This document shows positions 18,301 to 28,900 of a DNA stretch of 33,813 nucleotides, in pieces (position 1 is the first letter of the stretch; each line of letters starts with the position of its first letter). Source of the stretch: Planctomycetota bacterium (lineage in GTDB: Bacteria > Planctomycetota > PUPC01 > JACPCR01); the NCBI GenBank assembly GCA_027625095.1, contig JAQBXN010000097.1:1-33813 (forward strand), read 5' to 3'. Both the position numbers and the translations under genes were made by a program. Under the pieces are notes generated by a model. That model had not been told where the DNA came from. It saw nothing but the letters and a program-made list of their open reading frames with translations, and did not search any database.

Positions 18301-19098
18301 CCGCAGCGACTTTACCGGTCGGCCCCTTACTGGCTGGCGGCCGCGAGCCAGGCAGGCATCCAACCGTCTGAAATCGTGAATCCACCTTCCGTCTACCCAA
18401 GTATTCCCACACATCCTCAGTTCATCAGCTCAGAAAGCCCTGCGTTATTACTGCTCGCGTACAAGCCTGAGGACATGCCTTTCAAGATTCGCATGGAGAG
18501 CCTCGGTGGCCGCGATCATTATCACCCCGCCATTCGCGTGATTTCGCCGAAAAGTAAGGTGGTGTTCCAGCAGAAGGCCCAGACAGGCCAGACCCGCTAC
18601 CTGGGCGACAACATTCAAACTCTTGACATTCCCAAAGACGGTGAGACAGGTTTATACCGAATCGACTTCCGTAACTGGGGCGGCATCATTTTCCAAGCGC
18701 CCTTAACAGATCTGCCGACAGAAGCATCGGTGCTGGCCAAAGGCATGCCGGCCATGCTTCACGGTCGCTTCGATGGATGGCTACAGCCGATTGGCGACAC
18801 GCAGGAACTCAAATTGGAATTCAGCGCACTCAAGCTGTACGACAAGGTCAATGCCACCAGTGTGCAGCTCTACGACGCGAATGGAGCAGCCATCATCGCC
18901 ACTTCGCTGCTCTACGGTTCTAAAAGGCCCAAGGTCTCCGTAAACCTCGATGCTGTGGCGCATCCTTCGCCTTACAGATTAGTAACCATCTGTTCTTACG
19001 GCCCATCTATTTCTTGGACTGGCAGCGCACGCGGCATGGTGGTCGGCCGGAATGCAGAACTAACAAAGCAAATCGCCAGCAAAGTTGGTGACAATTGA
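15376..19098 (+). CDS. large secreted PcRGLX/YetA-like protein, putative polysaccharide lyase
   Basis: The 1240-residue protein starts with a signal peptide: basic N-region, hydrophobic GFLCLPLLVFLF, and probable cleavage after SLA (residue 39). At about 183-290 it shows a segment like the N-terminal RIFT barrel of the PcRGLX/YetA family (WPVCVGVPFPSGTLSS, then SVRWAHLKF). A large, probably helical toroid region rich in aromatic and His residues follows (for example YANTHNHWSPDENRALL near 690), and the C-terminus looks like a beta-sandwich. Fungal PcRGLX is an exo-acting rhamnogalacturonan lyase (family PL26), so pectin-like glycan cleavage is plausible but unproven. The ATG at 15376 is chosen because it gives a compact signal peptide and follows GGAAG, though with a short spacer. 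A TTG at 15352 would add eight residues. It is convergent with glnD. Confidence 0.75.
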   Translation: MRAQKRWQVNLGWNQRPGRLGFLCLPLLVFLFSRQDSLAEELLMSSRFVPLSDYQKRAGIQGSVLIADRAAYWNDDIVGQFVAHFDSKDFEGREVRLDLLGNAEQPIWSKNLGRMKTPKLAVLLKTASLPLGQYRLRCTLLGEAPSVLETSFIREDGSNPRIELPAAGIPVEIEPSHSKTNSDWPVCVGVPFPSGTLSSESDLALFEAGKPVPAQISVVSTWHPPAEGFNPSVRWAHLKFNARYDEGVPRKYALRRGVNVRPEQPVTVREKGDVITVSNGIIRFTVNRRQFNGLDSAWYDIDDNDEFAANEQIISDVSKSGGAYLIDHRGVTFTAAEDTEPEVVIEESGPMRVIIAAEGWYANARMQGEKRLCKFKTRLTTYAGLPWVRVQHHTIITFDSDRHRLQDLGFRLLAPVVKTWQIGCDGKTLKGEMPQDGLYLLQYRWNRFRVGGMVDENEKPVETTGEKSDGWMTAILKPDGGGPNLKAKDALDLDDAQETLTPAISVFLRDIWQKFPKELEVSKEGLQIHFWPRHGIRTFNESELYGESEIYKLRYFHHGRLFDLRFPTEAYSALAEMNQKAMWDPEGMIEAAISGNAQGVAIGNEFMVMLHAAEEEALTTQPQAVTASLFQQDPHARPDPSWSVNTGVAGKLTASNPVQFPEAESGLNSLHTNYMKSVIETGTEYGMFIYANTHNHWSPDENRALLHRVWQAGHYQHVWTPWMLYFRGGPFELLRWARAHSDHYMDISTVNYADPERGIRFHTTGAMYHAKGFVPWGSAASGAELAPSKTKNMGHAGLQGHYINPDAFLFRYLIEGNRRALDVYQNWVASLKATSPWHGASRETNTTLGEMLPLYRLTWDTDILVHIAAIANAMVTIPMEEMPHPPSQPVWHQSWFSQLYDLTRDPRITKNILQYTNEGNRFGRIHPNVTAWLYHRTGEREYLMHGAREMLDSFHNVYRNPDDPMNGFCSQFAAYPQRLYRSAPYWLAAASQAGIQPSEIVNPPSVYPSIPTHPQFISSESPALLLLAYKPEDMPFKIRMESLGGRDHYHPAIRVISPKSKVVFQQKAQTGQTRYLGDNIQTLDIPKDGETGLYRIDFRNWGGIIFQAPLTDLPTEASVLAKGMPAMLHGRFDGWLQPIGDTQELKLEFSALKLYDKVNATSVQLYDANGAAIIATSLLYGSKRPKVSVNLDAVAHPSPYRLVTICSYGPSISWTGSARGMVVGRNAELTKQIASKVGDN

Positions 19099-19143
19099 GC
19101 CACCTGCGGACCTTTGCCAACGCACAATCGTGAGCACGACGAC

Positions 19144-21798
19144 CTAACCAGCGCTCCTGCTCGGTGGTCGGCTTTTTTCCAGAACGCTCAATAACGTCAG
19201 TTCGATCTTGTCCAGTTCCTGGGGGTCTTTGATCTGGTTGCCCTGACGGTCGCTGACGTAAAAGACGTCCAACACCTGGTCGACGTCTGTTGCTATTTTT
19301 GCCAGGTGAATATCGAGCTTGAGTTCAGAGATAGCGAGAGCGATCCGGTAGAGCAGTCCGACGCGGTCATGCGTAAAGACTTCGAGGATTGTGTAGGAAG
19401 TGGCCGACTCATTATCAATGACCACGCGTGGCGGGTTCAATGAAATCATCCGGCGGCCTGGAATAAGGCGTTTTTCCTGCCGGCGAATCAGTTCGGATAC
19501 AGTCTTCTCTCCGGCAAAAACAGCCGCGAAGGTTTTCTCGAGTTCGCCGATCCGATTGGGATTTATGGCGCGCCCTTGCTTATCGTTCAGCAAGAAGATG
19601 TCGAGTGCGACTCCGTCCGATCGAGTGAAGAGCTGCGCGCTGCGGATATCGCACCCGGCCCCGGCAAGCGTGCCGGTGATTTCGGCGAAAAGTCCAAGGC
19701 GGTCTGAAGTGCAGATGACGAACTCAGTGCCACTGGTGGCACGTTCCATGGAAATGGCGAACAACTTCTCCTGCAGGTCGCGGACGAGGAGCATGTGAGT
19801 GATGATCTCTTCAGGATTACACTCGAACAGATAACGCTCTGGCATTTTTTCAAGATGGCGATCTACTTCCTCGTAAGAGAGAGAGTCCGGCAGATTGTCT
19901 TTAAGCTCCTGACGAATCTGCTTAGTGCTATCACCGGATTGGGCGTCACCCTGTACGAAACCAATCGAGGACTTGAAGTAGAGTTCTTCGAGCAATGCGG
20001 CTTTCCAGCCAGTCCATGACCCGTGGCCCACCCCCCGAATATCAGCGCAGGTGAGCACGTAAAGCATGTTCACCATATCAGGGCTGCCCATCACTTCGTT
20101 GAAGTGTTTAGTGACATTTGGATCGGAAAGGTCGCGCCGATGGGCCATCCGCGACATGAGAAGATGATTCTCAATAATGGAGCGCACGGAGCGGGTGACT
20201 TCCGGGTCGGCCTGGAGTCTTTCTGTAGCCCGCATGGCCAGTCGCACGCCGTTACGAGTGTGTTCGGCGCGTCCCTCCGCCTTTCCGGCATCGTGCAGGA
20301 GAATTGCGAGGCGCAGGATTTCGAGTTGCTTGATCTTGCCGGCGGCTTGCCTGATCGAGCGAAATTCAGGGGCGTCCGTTTCTGCGAACAACTCCGCCTC
20401 CTCCATAACACGGAGCGTGTGCTCGTCGACGGTGAACTGGTGGTAATAGTCGTATTGGTAGAGGCAAGTCGTCCCCTCGAATTCAGGCAGGATTGCGGAC
20501 AGGAAATCGGTCTCGTGCATGATGCGCAGGATTCGCGAGATGCGGCCCGGCGAGCTCAGGAAGTTCCAGAACATATGGTGAACTTCCTCCAGATGCAGAA
20601 GCTGCAGGCGAACCAGCGGGATGCTCCGGCGAATGCAGCGGCAAAGGTGATCGCTCAAGGTCATGCCTTCATCATGGGCAACCTGCATGAGTCTCATGAG
20701 GATCCGAACGCCCGGTTCGCCGGCGAAGAAGACATCCACATCGTCCACCAGATAAATTGTATTTTTTCGGAAGACGAACGGCAGAGGCAGTAGCTCGGGC
20801 CGGGTTTTTCGCTTGGTAAGACTAAAGAAGCTCGGGTTCTGGCGTTCTCGCTCCAGAATGATGTTGAGGAACTGGCGGATGAATCCGACGTTCATGTAGT
20901 AGTAACTCATGAAGCTCTCAGTGGCACTCTTGCGCTGGGTGTTGCTGAAACCGAAGCCCTGCGCCACCTGCTGCTGGTAATCCATATTTAGCACATCTTG
21001 TTTGCGTCCGGCCAGCAGGTGCAGCTCAGTGCGAACCCGGAGAAGAAATTCGTAAGCCACCTTGATTGCGGCGATATCGAATTCGTCCACCAGTCGGGTC
21101 GGTTTCAGATCGTCCAGGGTTTGGATGCCGTGCGCGACTCGCTCTATCCAGAGAGCGCTGTGAACGTCACGCAGACCGCCGACGCCCTCTTTGATTTTTG
21201 GTTCGAGATGAAACTGGCTGTTGTCGTGGGCCTTATGGCGTTCGAGGATGCTGTCAATTTTCTTACGTACGAATTCTTTTCGATACTTTTGCACATAATC
21301 TCGTTGAACCTTCTCTTTGAATTTGTCGAAGACCGGACGAAAACCGATCAGGTATCGCCCTTCCAGCATTGCGTTGGCAGTAATGACATCCCGTCGCACG
21401 AGTTCCAGACAATCTTTGAGCTGCCGGCAGGAGTGGCCGACATTGAATTTCATGTCCCACAGAAGGGCAATGAACTCGCTTATAAAGTCCTCCTGCGTCT
21501 TGTGCACTTCTCCGTGCACCAGGAACATGATATCGATATCAGAATGCGGATTGAGTTCTCCGCGGCCGTATCCGCCCAGACAGACGATGGCCACGGTGCG
21601 GAGGATAGGTTTGTTGCCATGGCGTCTGGCGAGTTGCGAATAGATTTCGCAAAGGAGCGCGTCGACGATCTTTGTATAGGCCTGCACTACTTCCAGTCCG
21701 CTTCCTCCCGTTCGGTGCCGTTCCCAGACTTCTTCACTGAGGGGCACGAGTTGTTCTTTCAGCGAATCGAGTAGATTGCTGGGGTCTGCTTTGAACAT
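19144..21798 (-). CDS. glnD: PII uridylyltransferase/uridylyl-removing enzyme
   Basis: GlnD senses glutamine and uridylylates or deuridylylates PII proteins, setting glutamine synthetase activity and nitrogen gene expression. The 884 residues match the family (E. coli about 890). The nucleotidyltransferase motif GGYGRGELNPHSDID spans 75-89, with catalytic D87 and D89. The central HD hydrolase domain (about 440-580) has DEHTLRV and LAILLHDAGKAEG. Two C-terminal ACT domains bind glutamine: about 690-765 (TSDRLGLFAEITG) and about 795-875 (THDRVGLLYRIALAI). All four modules appear intact, so both activities are expected. No PII, amtB or glnA gene is adjacent in this window. The upstream sequence is purine-rich (AAGGAAATTCAGAAGAA) before ATG 21798. 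Confidence 0.97.
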   Translation of the reverse strand: MFKADPSNLLDSLKEQLVPLSEEVWERHRTGGSGLEVVQAYTKIVDALLCEIYSQLARRHGNKPILRTVAIVCLGGYGRGELNPHSDIDIMFLVHGEVHKTQEDFISEFIALLWDMKFNVGHSCRQLKDCLELVRRDVITANAMLEGRYLIGFRPVFDKFKEKVQRDYVQKYRKEFVRKKIDSILERHKAHDNSQFHLEPKIKEGVGGLRDVHSALWIERVAHGIQTLDDLKPTRLVDEFDIAAIKVAYEFLLRVRTELHLLAGRKQDVLNMDYQQQVAQGFGFSNTQRKSATESFMSYYYMNVGFIRQFLNIILERERQNPSFFSLTKRKTRPELLPLPFVFRKNTIYLVDDVDVFFAGEPGVRILMRLMQVAHDEGMTLSDHLCRCIRRSIPLVRLQLLHLEEVHHMFWNFLSSPGRISRILRIMHETDFLSAILPEFEGTTCLYQYDYYHQFTVDEHTLRVMEEAELFAETDAPEFRSIRQAAGKIKQLEILRLAILLHDAGKAEGRAEHTRNGVRLAMRATERLQADPEVTRSVRSIIENHLLMSRMAHRRDLSDPNVTKHFNEVMGSPDMVNMLYVLTCADIRGVGHGSWTGWKAALLEELYFKSSIGFVQGDAQSGDSTKQIRQELKDNLPDSLSYEEVDRHLEKMPERYLFECNPEEIITHMLLVRDLQEKLFAISMERATSGTEFVICTSDRLGLFAEITGTLAGAGCDIRSAQLFTRSDGVALDIFLLNDKQGRAINPNRIGELEKTFAAVFAGEKTVSELIRRQEKRLIPGRRMISLNPPRVVIDNESATSYTILEVFTHDRVGLLYRIALAISELKLDIHLAKIATDVDQVLDVFYVSDRQGNQIKDPQELDKIELTLLSVLEKSRPPSRSAG

Positions 21799-21904
21799 TT
21801 CTTCTGAATTTCCTTAAGTGGCCGTCATGAATGAATCCTTACAAATTCTTCACGCTTTGCTTTTCGGTTTGGATGGGTCGTCTCGAACCCCACAAACAGT
21901 TCGC

Positions 21905-22738
21905 TCACCCTTCAAAGAAGAACTGTTCCGCTGTCTTGCGCAGCAGCCACTCTTTATCGCTTTCGCTCAGAAAACCCAGACGATCCCTGATCAGCGCGAT
22001 GCTCTCTTCGTAAGTTTCGTCCACTACCTGGAAAGGGCAGTCCGTGGCCCACATCAATCTCTGCGGACCGAATGCCTCGAAGACTCGCTGAATCATTGGT
22101 GCCAGATCCAGGTGAGGTGGCTTCTTTTCACCGAGCGCGTAAAAGGCTGAAACCTTCACCTTGATGTTGCGCTGCGCGGCGAGCGAGCAAAGGCTGTCAA
22201 TCTCTTGATCCTGAATCGGGACGCCGGCGCCGATACGTGCAAGGTGGTCGATGATGACCGGCGTATCTGGAAATCTTTCGCACATGCGATTGATGGCTGG
22301 CAGCGCATCCGAATTGACTAGCGGGCAGAGGGCGACATTTTCCTCCGCGCCGCATTGGAACATTTCTGAAAACAGGCCGGTCTCCAGCCAGGTTTCCGGC
22401 GAATCTTCACCCGGATAAATTCGAAAGCCTCGCACGCCCTGGCCTATTAATTCGCGCATACGATTCGATGCGCCCGGGGTCTTCCAGTCTACGATAGCGA
22501 TCCCGCGAAAGACATCCGGCTGGGCGGCAATGACATCCAACATGTATGAGTTATCAAACTGGTAATAACTCATCTGAATAAGAACCACCCGATCCACGCC
22601 ACACAACCGCGAATGTCCAAGAATGTCCTCTGGATAAAACGTTTTCGGTGCCATATCCTCAGGCGTAAAGCCATCGGCCAGCGGATAGTTTTCAAAATCG
22701 TCTGTCCAGACGTGAACGTGTGCATCAATGTAGTTCAT
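21905..22738 (-). CDS. Amidohydrolase_2 family metal-dependent hydrolase (lactonase-like)
   Basis: This 277-residue TIM-barrel protein has the Amidohydrolase_2 pattern: DAHVHVW (H7 and H9) at the first strand, IIDHLARIG (H165) and MWATDCPF (D233) at the last strand. Relatives hydrolyse sugar lactones such as L-fuconolactone or L-rhamnonolactone, or aromatic dicarboxylate lactones, and others are decarboxylases. The substrate cannot be told from sequence. A sugar lactonase would fit the lyase-like gene upstream, but this is inference. No signal peptide is present. Its start codon at 22738 has no clear ribosome binding site. It lies 106 bp downstream of the glnD start on the same strand and is therefore transcribed towards glnD; co-transcription is possible. 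It is divergent from the giant gene. Confidence 0.9.
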   Translation of the reverse strand: MNYIDAHVHVWTDDFENYPLADGFTPEDMAPKTFYPEDILGHSRLCGVDRVVLIQMSYYQFDNSYMLDVIAAQPDVFRGIAIVDWKTPGASNRMRELIGQGVRGFRIYPGEDSPETWLETGLFSEMFQCGAEENVALCPLVNSDALPAINRMCERFPDTPVIIDHLARIGAGVPIQDQEIDSLCSLAAQRNIKVKVSAFYALGEKKPPHLDLAPMIQRVFEAFGPQRLMWATDCPFQVVDETYEESIALIRDRLGFLSESDKEWLLRKTAEQFFFEG

Positions 22739-22901
22739 GTTGTTTTTCGGCTTGAATGTCGCAGGTTCGTATTTCTAAATGCCCAAGGCTTCTGGCCACA
22801 TTAAACAGCGGAGCTTTGCAACTCGCTTACCATGTATAAGCCCATAAGATACTCCGCTCCATAGATTCAAATCCGCAATTAAAGAGCCTCATCCGGTCCA
22901 T

Positions 22902-25900
22902 ATGAAATTCATCCTACCATTGCTCTTCGCCGCGCAGTCCGTCTGTGCGGAAGAGGCAGACAAACTAAATGAATTCGAGAAGTTACGTGAGCAAGTACAG
23001 CAGGCAACCAGTAACTCTACTGAAGTCGACGCCCTCCGAATGATCCAGCTTTCAGAAGAGCTTGCGCGGCCTTACGCGGCGTACATCACCTTGAAGGCTT
23101 TTCTTTCATCGCATCAGCGTCCGTCATCAAAGCTGCTCCTGAAAGCAGCGCAGGTAGCATATCAAGCAGGGGATTTCAGAACTGCAGTCGCTCGTTACAA
23201 GGGCTACTTTCAACTCGTCGATCCGAGCCCTGAGAGTGCCCAGGCGGTGGCGGAGCTCCTGCGCATCCTAATTGATTTGCTCGGAGCGAAGGAAGATGCC
23301 TATCAGTTTCTCAAAGGAAGTGGCAGCGCTTTTCGAGAACATATTGCGGCCAGAAAATTTGATATCTGGTTCTTGCTGGAGGCCAAAAATCGCGGCGACA
23401 TTGCCGGGCTGTTCCACCGGCTCGGTCTGATCATGTCCGAAAAATATCCACTGCCGCTCGAGCAGTATCTCTGCTGGGAATACCTGAACTGGGGTTTTCA
23501 ATCGATGCGGCGAATCGGCCCGGAACATATCGAGGCGCTTCCGTTCGCCCGCAAAGTGATTCCGCTCATTCGAAACAGTCAACGCCGTTCGGTTCAGTAT
23601 TTGTTCTACGTAACAGAAGTCGAATATCGCGCCAATCTGGCGGGAAAGGACGAAAAACAAAAGGGTGAGCTTTATCAGAAAGTTCTTCGTGCGGCAGAGG
23701 CGTACTGCAACGCCTTCCCTGAAGCGGAAACGCTCAAAGACATTCTTTTCGTTATCAACAGCGACCGTGGCCACCACTTGAGGGATGACCTCCTGCAGGA
23801 ACAGCAGGCGTTCAAGCAAGTTTTTTTCGTGGACGCATTCCTGAAATTCGGCACTCCGGAACAGTTGAGGTTTCTTGACTGGGGTGACGGTACTGGGCGG
23901 CTGAACCACTTTGCCACGCCCGCGCAGTGGTCGTCCATCCTGATTAAGAGTCCTGAACTTGTGAAGAGCATGCATACGGCCCTGGAGCGGCTCTCCCTGG
24001 ATGTTAGGAATCCCAATCTGCAGAACCACATCAAGCTGGCTTCTGCCATTGGTTCAACTCCAAATTCACACGCTTCCATCATCCGTGCCATCGCTCATGG
24101 CCAGGAAGATCTCGCGAAGGCTTATCGGTTTCTATTAGAGAAGGAAACTGCTCATCTCAGCTTTACCAATCACCACACTTTCAGAAATCCTCGAGAAATC
24201 CTCGGTCAAGTATGGGAAACGTACCACCGTATTTACGAGACCAACGAGAAGCTCAAGGACCGAAACTTCACCAATCAGGCTTATTTCGATGCGACGAAAG
24301 AGGTCTTGCCGAAATTGCCGTTTGTTGCTTTTGATCGCGATTTCGCCGAGCAGTTCCTGATGGTGGCATGGGAGGTAACACCAGGCAGTGAAAAGAAAAA
24401 CTTGATTCCTCTTATTGAAGCTTTTGCCTGGGTGCCCTGGGATGAGAGCAACCGAAAGCATGTTTACCGTCGTATCCACGAACAGTACCGGAACTGGGCA
24501 ACAGACCTGGACCGGCGGAATCGGCGCGAAGATCAGACAGTCAGCCCCGAAGAGATCGCCCAGGTCGGGCCGGTAGGCGAGGCACTCAAGCAGGGCATGG
24601 AAAAGGAGGGGAATCCTGCGCTGGCGCCCACACCGCTGACCAAGGCCACGGCTCTTGCCATACGTGCGGAGCAAACACGGGATCTCCAACAGTTCCTCGC
24701 ATCGGCACGGGAGATTTACAAGCTGATCAATGCCTACCCCCAGCAGCCGGTGCCGTACGGCAAGGGTCTTCTTGAATACATCCTCTGGAACAGGCTTCAG
24801 ACGTTTGATGTCTCTGAACTCCAGGTGGAAATTCTTGAAGACCAGCTCAAGCGATATTCGGCAGCCTCCAGGCCTCACCTTTATCAACTCTTCAACATCG
24901 TGCGCGGGAACCGCGGCTGGTACGACGACTGGCAGAACATCCAGAAAGCAGAACAGCCTATCGCCTTGGGCTTTAACAAAATTTTCGGCCAGGCGATCCT
25001 CGACCTGGCTGAAAAAGGGATGTTCGACCAGCGTCTCTTCCACATGTTCAGAAACACCTGCAGGGGCAACGGCTGGTCGGCCCCCACAGCCGGAGTGGAG
25101 GTGATGGAGAAGCTGATCGCCGGAAAGACTTTGTTCAAACACGATTATCGGCATGACTCCGGCGGCCAGAGTGCGGCGGTCACTTACATGGCGATTTTGC
25201 GAAATGAGTTTCTCGGACTGAACACAAAATATCCTTACGGCTCTTACTTCGACGACCTGTTTGTCGAAGAGGCCCAGCAACGAAAGTTTCTCGATTCTGG
25301 ATACTGGAACTTCGGCCGCGATGAAAAGAAAACGGTGATCACCGCATCGGCCGAAATCTTGAAAAATCTGGGACGATACCCGTTCGGTTTTGAGGATGGC
25401 AGCGATCGGTGGGATCCGGACAACTACTGGCGCTGGATACAGCGCGCGCTTACCACCGAAGAGACTCGAGGTCTGGCTGCCGAGCTCGAGAAGCTATATG
25501 GAAAGACCCTGTTCGACCCGTATGCCCGCGGCATGTATTGGTTCAGCGGCGCAACATTGGCAACTCCTGCGGAGCGGAAAGAGTATTTCGACATGCTTGC
25601 GAAATACGTCGAACGCTGCGGCCAATTACCGGAGCGAACCAGCCCGCCGGACCTGGGGCGGCTTGGCACGCTCGATCCCAAGAGTGAGCTTTCTCAGAAT
25701 GAGCTTGCTGTACTGAAGAGTATCTTCACCAACGCCAACCCCGCGCACTGGCCTTCGTGGTGGAATCATGACCAAATGGGAATGCTTCTCCTGCAGGGAC
25801 TCATCAAGGGAGAAAGAGAAAACGAGATCCCGGCACTGCTGCCTGACCTCTGGAGAATTTCCCGTGGGAGCCGGAGCATGCAATTCTCCCTTGGAAAAAC

Positions 25901-28900
25901 TGCGCAGCATTTTCTTGAAAAGAAACAATACGACCTCGCCGCGTCCATCAGTATTCAGGGTCTTGAGATTCAGGGAGGCTCGCTCAGCGACGAGGTGCGT
26001 GCGCAGCTCCTGTCCGCCCGTTCGGAAGCACTGCGGAATATCGGCGGTGGCATTCCGGTCAGCAAACTCGATCCCCGGTATTCGCTCTACGAGGCGCAAA
26101 CGTCCTTCCTGGCAGGAAATGTTCAGGCGGCCTGGGAGACCGTTCAGTCAGAGCTTGGGAAGCTGCCATCCATGTTCGAAGAGATCGATCCGGATTTTTC
26201 CATCTGGGTGATTCGGCGTCTTACCGAAGGTTTTTCTCTCGATAAGGCCGATACCCTGGCAAGAGAGATGATGCAATGGATGGAAAAGTCAAAGCTGAAT
26301 TTCGAACCGGAAATCGGTGCCGGGCTCAACCTGGCCTATGCGGACATAGCATTTGCACGGCGAGAAATGCCACGGGCCCGCGCCCTGTACGAACGCATCG
26401 CGGCGAATGCAGAATTCAAAGGGACAAGCGCACAAATGTTTGCGAACCTGCGAGTGGCCGATGCCGACCGCATCACCAAGCAATATGAATTGGCGATCGA
26501 GCGACTTGAGAAATTGGCGCTAACCAAAGATGTGCTCTTGCAGACAGAGGCCAACTTCGGGCTAGCCCTGGTCAAGTTTGATCAAGAGGATTACAACGAA
26601 TCCGCGGACTTCCTGCAGAAAGTTTTTGCAAAAAATCCCGAACACTCCAACGCACGAATTCTCGAAGGTCGTGTGCACCTCAAGCGCAATCGGATCGAAA
26701 ACGCGACTGAACTGGATATCGGCCTCACCGCAGCGCAGCGTATTCTTGTGCCAGGCAAACCGCTCAAGGTGCGCATGGAAGATCGCAATCTCGCGATTGT
26801 CGGCAAAACCACCAGCATCCGAATTCGGGCGTGGGCAGACTCCGGTGATGAAGAGACATTTGTCCTCACCCCGTTTGCCGATTCGCAAACCCGTTTCCGG
26901 GGAGACGTGGCGACTGCGCTTGCCCCCATCAACAAGGAAGACGGCACTCTTCAACTTCTCGGCAATGACACTGTCCGCTTTGACTTCACCGACGAATTCA
27001 AGAAGGCCCAGGCGCTGGGGCACACCGCGACGACCTTGAGAGTGGCTTCTGATGCAGCCCTCTTCGCCTCTTCCGGCAGGATTCTCTCTGAAGAAGAAAT
27101 TAGAAACCGGACCCTTGAAGACCAGATTCGAACAAAGCTTGCTATCGAGGGTGAAAAGCAAGGGCAAACTTTACTCAGCACGGAGCGATTCGAGAATCAG
27201 ATCAAGCCGGGCAACGCCATCAATGTACGCGTCGTCGATCTCGACCGCAGCGTGACTGACAGGGCTGATAAGCTTTCGGTAAAGGTGAGCACAAGCAGCG
27301 GTGATTTTATCGGAGCGTTTTCTTTAACCGAGACAGATACACACTCCGGCATTTTCGAAGGCGGAATTCCGACGCAGACCTCCGAAGCCACCGCGTATGC
27401 ATCGGATTCTGCGGAAGGGAAGAAGCCGAACTTTGCCATCAGCGCGGGTGAGCACCCGGCCTGGAGCGCGCTACCGGATCACTCCAAGCCTAAAGCGTTC
27501 AGCGTGGACCTGAATGATAATGTGCCCCTTGGCACGTTGAAGGTGGTAAGTGATGCGGCCGGACGCCGCATAAAAACGGTCGCCGTGCAGACCTCGTTCA
27601 ATGGCCGTGACTTTCGCACCGTGGGCCGCTGGCCGGGCGAGCACAAGCCGTGGGATGGCTCGCTTCGTGTGGCCGTCGCAAAATTCGTTGGTGAGGCGCC
27701 ACCGGTGACGCTCGAGGCCGCGAGCCATTACATGTCCGAAGGTTTCATCGGAAAGAATATCCTTCCGAAAACATTTTCAGCCGGCAGCACGGCTTTCAAA
27801 ATTGAAGGCGAAATTTACGAAGCCCTGAGGGGCTGGAACATCGCAGGCGGCGAATGGTTCGTCATTCACATGTATGGCTTGTTGTATAACCCGCGGCGGC
27901 GGGTGGTGGGGTTCAGACTGGATGGATCAAACGCACAGCCTCGAGGGCAGGCAGAATTCATGTTCCGTGTTTCGGACCTCCAAGAAGATGAGGACGGTAT
28001 TCTCAGAGGGCCGCTGAACCAGGGCGTACATCGGATGGACGTATTCGTCGTGGCCTCCGAGGGCTCTTCGCCCGTCTTCCAGGTGATGTCCGACATTCAG
28101 AATCCCCCCAACTTCAGCCCGATGCCAGCTGACCTTTTTGATGCGATCAAGAATCCTGAAATCAGAAAAGCCGCCTACATCGCTCCCGCAAAAATTGCGG
28201 CTTCAGAGGACGGCAGGACTTTGAGTATCAATTTCGGCGAAGAGACGAGAACGCGTATTCTGCGGCTGCTGATCGAAGATTTTGAAACCGATGCGCCGGC
28301 GATTTCCAAGCTTCACTTGACCGATACAAAGGGTGAGCAAGTTCTGCCAACGAAATCCAATCTGCTTGAACAGATTAGCAACCAAATCCTGGAGATTGTG
28401 CCGGGGGATAAAATCTCAATCAATTATCTCGACCCCAAGGCCGTCGTTCAGGAAAACCAGAGCCATGAAGTGTTCCTCACCGCGACCTATTCAAACGCGG
28501 AGCTCAGCGCGGCGTTTGTTGAATACTCATTCTCCGGCAACCAGCGTCAGGCGCGGTACATCCCCATGCGACGTTTCGTTCCGGGCGAGCGCGTGAACAT
28601 CCTCATTAATGATTCGGACGGTGATGTCTCACATAAGCTCGATACGCTGCATTTTTCAGCCCGGGCAACCGGCGGCGATGAGGTGGAATTCATTGCACTC
28701 GAGAGCGAGGAACATTCGGGCGTGTTTATCGGTGGTTTCATCCCGGTCGAAGAAGTGACCAACAAGAAGAATGAACTGAGCGTGAAGCAGGGAGACCAGA
28801 TCATCATCACCTATATGGATCGCGAGAATACCGAACCCGGAATTCCGTGGTTGCGTGATTACTCGATCGAGCAGGCTTCATACGTCGAACCGCAGCTTCG

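Noticed and set aside
20023..21774. Two plus-strand frames of about 257 codons antisense to glnD
   Set aside because: All GlnD domains are intact on the minus strand. The antisense frames are a by-product of codon composition.
24135..25280. 381-codon minus-strand open frame inside the giant gene
   Set aside because: The plus strand is an uninterrupted coding frame with a signal peptide and repeats; the antisense product has no recognisable motif.
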